The position numbers and the translations under genes are program-made. Positions 6,752-10,198 of a stretch of 10,198 nt of DNA are shown here, one piece after another. Positions within the stretch are counted from its first letter, which is position 1. The number at the start of each line of letters is the position of its first letter. The DNA lies in NCBI GenBank assembly GCA_003457145.1, contig DMSR01000388.1, forward strand, positions 4,946 to 15,143, read 5' to 3'. The notes beneath the pieces are model-generated. The model was not told the origin of the DNA and did no database searches. It worked only from the letters and a program-made list of their open reading frames with translations. The DNA comes from Bacillus sp. (in: firmicutes) (lineage in GTDB: Bacteria; Bacillota; Bacilli; Bacillales; Cytobacillaceae).

Positions 6752-7273
6752 ATTATTAGCAAAGACGCGATGTTATTAAACGAGGGAATTCGTGCTCGCG
6801 AAATTCGTCTTATCGATCAAAATGGCGAGCAATTAGGAATTAAAACCAAAACTGAAGCGCTTGAAATCGCAGCGCGCGTTAATCTTGATCTTGTTCTTGT
6901 GGCTCCGAATGCGAAACCACCTGTAGGCCGTATCATGGACTACGGAAAATTCAAATTCGAACAGCAAAAGAAAGAAAAAGAAGCACGTAAGAACCAAAAG
7001 ATCATCACAACCAAAGAAGTACGTCTTAGCCCAACAATTGATGAGCACGACTTTAACACAAAGCTTCGTAATGCTATCAAGTTCCTGGAAAAAGGCGATA
7101 AGGTTAAAGCTTCGATCCGTTTCAAAGGTCGTGCAATTACCCATAAAGAGATCGGACAACGTGTATTAGACCGCTTTTCTGAAGCTTGCAAGGAAGTTGC
7201 TACCATTGAGTCACATCCAAAAATGGATGGCCGAAGCATGTTCTTGGTCCTTGCACCTAAAAACGACAAGTAA
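6752..7273 (+). CDS. infC: Translation initiation factor IF-3 (ATT start)
   Basis: IF3 binds the 30S subunit, prevents premature 50S joining and checks the start codon and initiator tRNA. From the ATT at 6752 the product has 173 residues and begins MISKD, like the B. subtilis protein as I recall it. The N domain spans about 1-75, a Lys-rich linker helix about 70-85, and the C domain about 85-173 with conserved [10 protein letters not shown] and [15 protein letters not shown] starts are a known IF3 self-control device, because IF3 discriminates against non-standard starts. The second ATT at 6755 is a near-equal alternative. One oddity: the strongly conserved Cys in [12 protein letters not shown] is Gly59 here (GGC codon). 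The gene is first in the infC-rpmI-rplT operon, 15 bases before rpmI. Confidence 0.95.
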   Translation: MISKDAMLLNEGIRAREIRLIDQNGEQLGIKTKTEALEIAARVNLDLVLVAPNAKPPVGRIMDYGKFKFEQQKKEKEARKNQKIITTKEVRLSPTIDEHDFNTKLRNAIKFLEKGDKVKASIRFKGRAITHKEIGQRVLDRFSEACKEVATIESHPKMDGRSMFLVLAPKNDK

Positions 7274-7288
7274 CGAGGAGGAATACCA

Positions 7289-7489
7289 ATGCCAAAAATG
7301 AAAACACACCGCGGCGCGGCAAAGCGCTTCAAGAAAACTGGATCTGGTAAACTGAAGCGTTCACACGCTTATACTAGTCACTTATTCGCAAACAAATCTA
7401 CAAAAGCAAAGCGTAAGCTTCGCAAATCTGGCCTTGTATCTAAAGGTGATTTCAAGCGCATCCGTCATTTATTAGACAACATTAAGTAA
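7289..7489 (+). CDS. rpmI: 50S ribosomal protein L35
   Basis: The 66-residue, strongly basic protein is full length for bL35 and opens with the family signature [21 protein letters not shown]. It is a component of the 50S subunit. The start follows GAGGAGG (7275-7281) by 7 bases. It sits between infC and rplT as in most bacteria and is co-transcribed with them under the L20 leader. Confidence 0.97.
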   Translation: MPKMKTHRGAAKRFKKTGSGKLKRSHAYTSHLFANKSTKAKRKLRKSGLVSKGDFKRIRHLLDNIK

Positions 7490-7524
7490 AATCGAGCGAT
7501 CGATTTATATAGGAGGGAAATTAC

Positions 7525-7884
7525 ATGCCACGTGTAAAAGGCGGTACAGTTACTCGTCAGCGTCGTAAAAAAGTCATTAAATTAGCAAAAGGTTACTACG
7601 GTTCAAAACATACATTATACAAGGTTGCTAACCAGCAGGTTATGAAATCTCTAATGTATGCGTTCCGCGACCGTCGCCAGAAGAAGCGCGACTTCCGCAA
7701 ACTTTGGATTGCTCGTATCAACGCAGCAGCTCGCATGAACGGTCTTTCTTACAGCCGTTTAATGCATGGCTTAAAGCTTGCTGGTATCGAAGTGAACCGC
7801 AAGATGCTTGCTGAACTTGCTGTAAGCGATGCTAACGCATTTGCTCAATTAGCAGAAACAGCTAAAAAGCAATTCAATAACTAA
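7525..7884 (+). CDS. rplT: 50S ribosomal protein L20, operon autoregulator
   Basis: The 119-residue protein is full length for bL20, begins [16 protein letters not shown] and carries the family's basic N-terminal extension, then the GYYGSKH and [17 protein letters not shown] segments. It binds 23S rRNA early in 50S assembly. In B. subtilis and E. coli, surplus L20 binds its own operon mRNA; the leader seen at 6510-6652 predicts control by transcription attenuation, as in Bacillus. The start follows AGGAGGG (7511-7517) by 7 bases. It is the last gene before the operon terminator. Confidence 0.97.
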   Translation: MPRVKGGTVTRQRRKKVIKLAKGYYGSKHTLYKVANQQVMKSLMYAFRDRRQKKRDFRKLWIARINAAARMNGLSYSRLMHGLKLAGIEVNRKMLAELAVSDANAFAQLAETAKKQFNN

Positions 7885-7895
7885 TTGAAAAGATC

Positions 7896-7930
7896 AGCCA
7901 TTCTCTTGTGAGGATGGTTTTTTCTTTTTT
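7896..7930 (+). terminator. Terminator of the infC-rpmI-rplT operon
   Basis: A 10-base-pair stem at 7896-7905 and 7910-7919 includes two G-U pairs and a TTGT loop. T runs follow at 7918-7923 and 7925-7930. It begins 11 bases after the rplT stop. Confidence 0.8.
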
Positions 7931-8082
7931 AAGGCTCTTTTCATAAACTTTGTTGCTTTTACAATTCTTATGGCTTCTTTGCTCAGCAACTTCTCGAAAA
8001 GAGACCCGAAGACAATAAGAATACGGGTCGAAAGGATTATCCGAAAAGCAGCAATCAATGCGAAAAACAGCGTTTTTTAAGG
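7931..8082. repeat. Long imperfect inverted-repeat element, about 150 bases
   Basis: The left end reads AAGGCTCTTTTCATAAACTT then TGTTGCTTTT. The right end, read on the minus strand from 8082, gives CTTAAAAAACGCTGTTTTTC then GCATTGATTGCTGCTTTT. The two ends are therefore imperfect terminal inverted repeats of about 30 bases. GACCCG (8003-8008) and CGGGTC (8024-8029) form a central hairpin. The left end recurs as a direct copy at 9780-9808 (23 of 29 bases identical by eye). No convincing coding frame is present. It looks like a non-coding dispersed element in a gene gap of 337 bases. Confidence 0.55.
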
Positions 8083-8159
8083 ATCTTCTTGTGAAGCAGG
8101 CGGAATTTTCATCATACTGCCGGAAAGCAGAAGGCTATTATAAAACCGTCCATAAAAGA

Positions 8160-8165
8160 TATAAT
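8160..8165 (+). promoter_or_regulatory. Possible -10 of ysdA
   Basis: A perfect TATAAT stands 56 bases before the ysdA start, but no good -35 hexamer is seen at 16-18 bases upstream. Given the terminator after rplT, ysdA needs a promoter in this gap; this is the best candidate. Otherwise I see nothing in 8083-8221. Confidence 0.25.
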
Positions 8166-8221
8166 GAAGCTTAGAAACAAGATTACATAGTGATTAGATC
8201 ATTCAAAAGGGGCGTGGGGAA

Positions 8222-8497
8222 ATGGAGCTTTGGGCTTTGTCAGGCGTGATTTTTGTGATGAACGTGACCGGTTTTTTCATCATGGGGGCAGATAAGAATC
8301 GTGCAAAAAAGAATCTTTATAGAATAAGTGAAAGTACACTTTGGAATGTTGCTTTTTTAGGCGGAGCGATTGGTGTAACTGCTGGAATGAAGCATTACAG
8401 GCACAAAACCAAGCATGCTCAATTCAAGTATGGACTGCCATTCCTATCAATAATTGAGATTGCCATCATTATATATATCTTCAACCTTTTAGCATAA
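8222..8497 (+). CDS. ysdA: DUF1294 family membrane protein YsdA
   Basis: The 91-residue protein fits the DUF1294 family (B. subtilis YsdA about 89 residues), found next to rplT. Membrane segments are likely at about 3-22, 42-56 and 71-90. Family features are the polar D24-K-x2-A28 after the first segment, RISE at 34-37, the glycine-rich GGAIG (47-51), and the conserved YRHKTKHAQF loop (59-68). Function is unknown. The ATG follows AAAGGGGCGTGGGG, a purine-rich ribosome binding region. The gene is separated from rplT by a terminator and a repeat, so it is not simply part of the ribosomal operon. The next gene starts 63 bases later with no terminator between, so the two may share a transcript. 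Confidence 0.88.
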   Translation: MELWALSGVIFVMNVTGFFIMGADKNRAKKNLYRISESTLWNVAFLGGAIGVTAGMKHYRHKTKHAQFKYGLPFLSIIEIAIIIYIFNLLA

Positions 8498-8560
8498 CAG
8501 CCTGGGCATATTTATAAGATTTAATAGCATCATAGAATTGCTTAGGGCAGGTGAAGGGAA

Positions 8561-9133
8561 ATGGACTATATGCGGTCACTGCTGCTAATATTAGTCGAGT
8601 CAGGCGGTTGGTATGCGCCGGCTTTATTTATCCTATTTCATATTTTGCGCCAGTTTTTATTCATTCCTCCTGCAGTGGTGTGTATTGCAGGCGGCCTTTT
8701 ATTTGGAATCCTTCCTGGAATTATTTATTCCTTAATAGGACTTTCAGCAGCAAGTATCGTATTTTTTATCCTGATCGAAAAGGTGCCGGAAACAATGAAT
8801 AAACTAAGCAAGCTCAAAAAACGTCTATTTGGTCCATACAGGGATTTGACGATTTCTCAGGTCGCTTTGCTCAGGTTAATCCCGTTCATTAATTATCACC
8901 TGCTGAGTTTTTGCTTGTTCGACCGGAAAAGAAATTTCAATGGGTTTATGAGGGCATCCTTCTTTGCGAATATTCCATTTGTAATATTCTATACCGCTTT
9001 TGGCGAATATATTGGCCACTTTAATGTTATCTGGGCGTTTATTATGATCGGTGCAATTTTGATATTTGCCTATATGCTGAGAGAAAAAATAGCTTTTATT
9101 AAATGGCGGGAATTTTTCAAGCCTCCAATTTAA
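8561..9133 (+). CDS. VTT-domain (TVP38/TMEM64-like, DedA-related) membrane protein
   Basis: The 190-residue protein is highly hydrophobic with about five membrane or re-entrant segments (about 17-35, 37-57, 58-73, 100-118, 135-173). It shows the VTT/SNARE-associated family pattern: a glycine-rich GGLLFGILPG (44-53) followed by small residues and a helix, then LLRLIPFIN (103-111) with R105 and P108. Relatives are implicated in lipid transport across membranes (DedA and TMEM41/VMP1 group), but the substrate here cannot be told. B. subtilis YtxB is a member encoded near thrS; orthology is possible but not shown, so no symbol is given. Start: ATG at 8561 has AAGGG close by (8554-8558) and AGG at 8549-8551. 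The ATG at 8570 is an alternative. It converges with ysdB. Confidence 0.8.
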   Translation: MDYMRSLLLILVESGGWYAPALFILFHILRQFLFIPPAVVCIAGGLLFGILPGIIYSLIGLSAASIVFFILIEKVPETMNKLSKLKKRLFGPYRDLTISQVALLRLIPFINYHLLSFCLFDRKRNFNGFMRASFFANIPFVIFYTAFGEYIGHFNVIWAFIMIGAILIFAYMLREKIAFIKWREFFKPPI

Positions 9134-9254
9134 AAGGTTCGTAACGTATACTTTTTTTGTATCCTCTTAATTTGTACCATTGAAGCTCGGAAAAGAGAAA
9201 GATTAACGCAGGGAAATGAATATATTCCTTAGCAGCACTTCGAAAACAGCCATT

Positions 9255-9285
9255 AAAAAAGCGCCCGGATTCACTCCGGCGCTTT
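9255..9285 (-). terminator. Terminator of ysdB
   Basis: The stem pairs 9258-9263 with 9280-9285 and 9265-9269 with 9275-9279, with C9264 bulged. The run of six A at 9255-9260 gives the T tract on the minus strand, 12 bases past the ysdB stop. On the plus strand only a short broken T run follows, so it would stop the VTT gene weakly at best. No other clear terminator is seen after that gene in 9134-9254. Confidence 0.75.
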
Positions 9286-9296
9286 GCATTTTAGGA

Positions 9297-9692
9297 TTAA
9301 TCGCCTTTTTCGTTGCTCTCCATAAACTCCTTTATGGGGCTTTTCCAATCGATTTTGGCAACTGGATAGCTTTCGCGAATCTTACGCTCGATGAATTCGA
9401 AGTCCTCAAGTACAAGGCCTTTTAATGCCGAGGTTTTTTTTGGCCAGATAAAGATTGAAACGACTTCAAAAGCAGTTTGAGTCGTGCCAAGGTATTTCTC
9501 CCCTTCAAATAACACTCCCTTATACGTTAATAAGAAGTTTTTGCGGACATTCTCATTTTCATCCCAAAAGTAATAACGTTTCTGCTCGTGGGCGAGCTCC
9601 AATTTTCTTTTCGGATGGAATAAATATTTTACTGAGCTATATAGTAGAAAAATAAATAAAAGCAAGATGATAAAACGCAAAAGCAGGATCAT
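9297..9692 (-). CDS. ysdB: Sigma-W pathway protein YsdB
   Basis: The 131-residue protein matches YsdB (about 130 residues) in length and layout: one N-terminal membrane segment (about 2-23), the basic HPKRKLELAHEQ stretch (26-37), and the conserved VRKNFLLTYKGVLFEGEKYLG (49-69) in the soluble part. In B. subtilis YsdB is reported to act in the route that frees sigma-W by proteolysis of its anti-sigma factor RsiW; the mechanism is not clear to me. The ATG follows GGAGGGG on the minus strand by 6 bases. A perfect sigma-W promoter lies 32 bases upstream, so the gene is predicted to be switched on by the stress response it helps to start. It is convergent with the VTT gene and divergent from the dUTPase gene. 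Confidence 0.93.
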   Translation of the reverse strand: MILLLRFIILLLFIFLLYSSVKYLFHPKRKLELAHEQKRYYFWDENENVRKNFLLTYKGVLFEGEKYLGTTQTAFEVVSIFIWPKKTSALKGLVLEDFEFIERKIRESYPVAKIDWKSPIKEFMESNEKGD

Positions 9693-9723
9693 GACTGCCC
9701 CTCCAATACTAACTTTCCTTATT

Positions 9724-9749
9724 TACGGATGAGATTCTAAATAGTTTCA
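9724..9749 (-). promoter_or_regulatory. Sigma-W promoter of ysdB
   Basis: On the minus strand, TGAAAC (9749-9744), exactly 16 bases, then CGTA (9727-9724): the consensus for the Bacillus ECF factor sigma-W. The predicted start is near 9717, giving a leader of about 25 bases before ysdB. B. subtilis ysdB is a known sigma-W gene, which agrees. Confidence 0.88.
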
Positions 9750-9779
9750 TCAAACCACAATTTGATTTATACTTTTTTT

Positions 9780-9808
9780 AGGCTCTTTACGTAAAAATTG
9801 TTGTTTTG
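9780..9808 (+). repeat. Partial second copy of the 7931 repeat end
   Basis: This stretch matches 7932-7960 at 23 of 29 positions by eye, beginning with the shared AGGCTCTTT and including TTGTTG. After about 29 bases the two diverge. It is either a truncated copy or a related but different member. It lies between the divergent ysdB and dUTPase promoters. Confidence 0.5.
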
Positions 9809-9860
9809 GGCTTTTAGGATTTAAGATTTGTATCCATACTTTTTACGGATTACAGCTATC

Positions 9861-9889
9861 TGTCTGCACCATCTGTTTTTGTGTATAAT
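9861..9889 (+). promoter_or_regulatory. Possible promoter of the dUTPase gene
   Basis: A perfect TATAAT lies at 9884-9889, 48 bases before the start codon. The hexamer 17 bases upstream (TGTCTG, 9861-9866) is a weak -35. The imperfect hairpin TGTATCC (9829-9835) / GGATTACA (9847-9854) lies just upstream, with no assigned role. Confidence 0.45.
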
Positions 9890-9937
9890 GCGTACTCAAC
9901 ATCTAACAGAAAAATTTAAATTATTGGAGTAGAAAAA

Positions 9938-10198
9938 ATGAATATTGAAAAGCTTTTTAGGATGCAAAAAGAACTCGATCGCCATATTGAGTTGCAACAC
10001 GGATTAGTGGAAGAAGATTTATTTGACAGGAAAATCCTTGCACTGCTTGTAGAACTAGGTGAACTTGCGAATGAAACAAGATGCTTTAAATTTTGGAGCC
10101 TGAAGCCTTCCTCTGAAAAACAAGTTATTTTAGAAGAGTTTGTCGATGGAATCCATTTTATTCTTTCGCTGGGTATTGAATGCGGCTTTGATGATGTT
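9938..10198 (+). CDS. Dimeric dUTPase (dUTP diphosphatase, all-alpha NTP-PPase), 5' part
   Basis: The reading frame is open from ATG 9938 to the window edge and gives 87 residues, so the gene is cut by the window and not broken. It fits the all-alpha dimeric dUTPase family, which hydrolyses dUTP to dUMP and pyrophosphate to keep uracil out of DNA and supply dTMP synthesis. The magnesium-binding pattern is visible as ExxE in ELGELANE (E39, E42, with E46) and ExxD in EEFVDG (E67, D70). An aromatic KFW stretch (51-53) lies between, as in relatives. The start follows GGAG (9926-9929) by 8 bases. It is divergent from ysdB. Other Bacillaceae carry such a gene beside ysdB, by my recollection. Confidence 0.85.
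   Translation, partial: MNIEKLFRMQKELDRHIELQHGLVEEDLFDRKILALLVELGELANETRCFKFWSLKPSSEKQVILEEFVDGIHFILSLGIECGFDDV

Noticed and set aside
8551..8802. 83-codon frame with a GTG start overlapping the VTT gene
   Set aside because: It is an alternative frame of a gene with clear membrane-protein and VTT features.
1..10198. CRISPR array, prophage, insertion sequence with transposase, or defence island
   Set aside because: No regularly spaced repeats, no transposase, integrase or phage-like genes; all large genes are core Bacillaceae genes.

Overview
This window is a piece of core chromosome from a low-to-moderate GC Firmicute of the Bacillaceae (Bacillus, Mesobacillus or Cytobacillus type). The evidence is the gene order dnaB-dnaI-ytxC-thrS-infC-rpmI-rplT-ysdA-ysdB-dUTPase, strong GGAGG ribosome binding sites, a thrS T-box, an L20-type leader and a textbook sigma-W promoter. 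I see no phage, plasmid, CRISPR or defence island, and no clearly new multi-gene system. The interest lies in regulatory RNA, dispersed structured repeats and a few changed residues.

Layout. Positions 48-2398 hold the helicase-loading pair dnaB and dnaI, translationally coupled. A 390-base gap follows, with a hairpin, a roughly 150-base structured repeat and a strong terminator. ytxC (2789-3664) comes next. thrS (4027-5958) has its own sigma-A promoter and a complete T-box leader with ACC specifier, antiterminator motif and terminator. After thrS come a probably bidirectional terminator, a second structured repeat, and a small convergent minus-strand gene for a membrane-anchored zinc-ribbon protein (6119-6322). 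Its extended -10 promoter lies back to back with the infC promoter. infC (AUU start), rpmI and rplT follow an attenuator leader of the L20 type and end at a terminator. A third, imperfect inverted-repeat element lies between rplT and ysdA. ysdA and a VTT-domain (TVP38/TMEM64-like) membrane protein gene come next, then convergent ysdB on the minus strand with a perfect sigma-W promoter. The start of a dimeric dUTPase gene runs off the right edge.

Function. The genes serve replication initiation (DnaB, DnaI), translation (ThrRS, IF3, L35, L20), nucleotide-pool cleaning (dUTPase) and envelope stress (YsdB), plus small membrane proteins of unclear role. Three expression-control loops can be read from the DNA: uncharged tRNA-Thr acting on thrS, L20 acting on infC-rpmI-rplT, and sigma-W acting on ysdB, whose product is known in B. 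subtilis to favour sigma-W activation. Family identifications rest on recalled homologues; no search was run.
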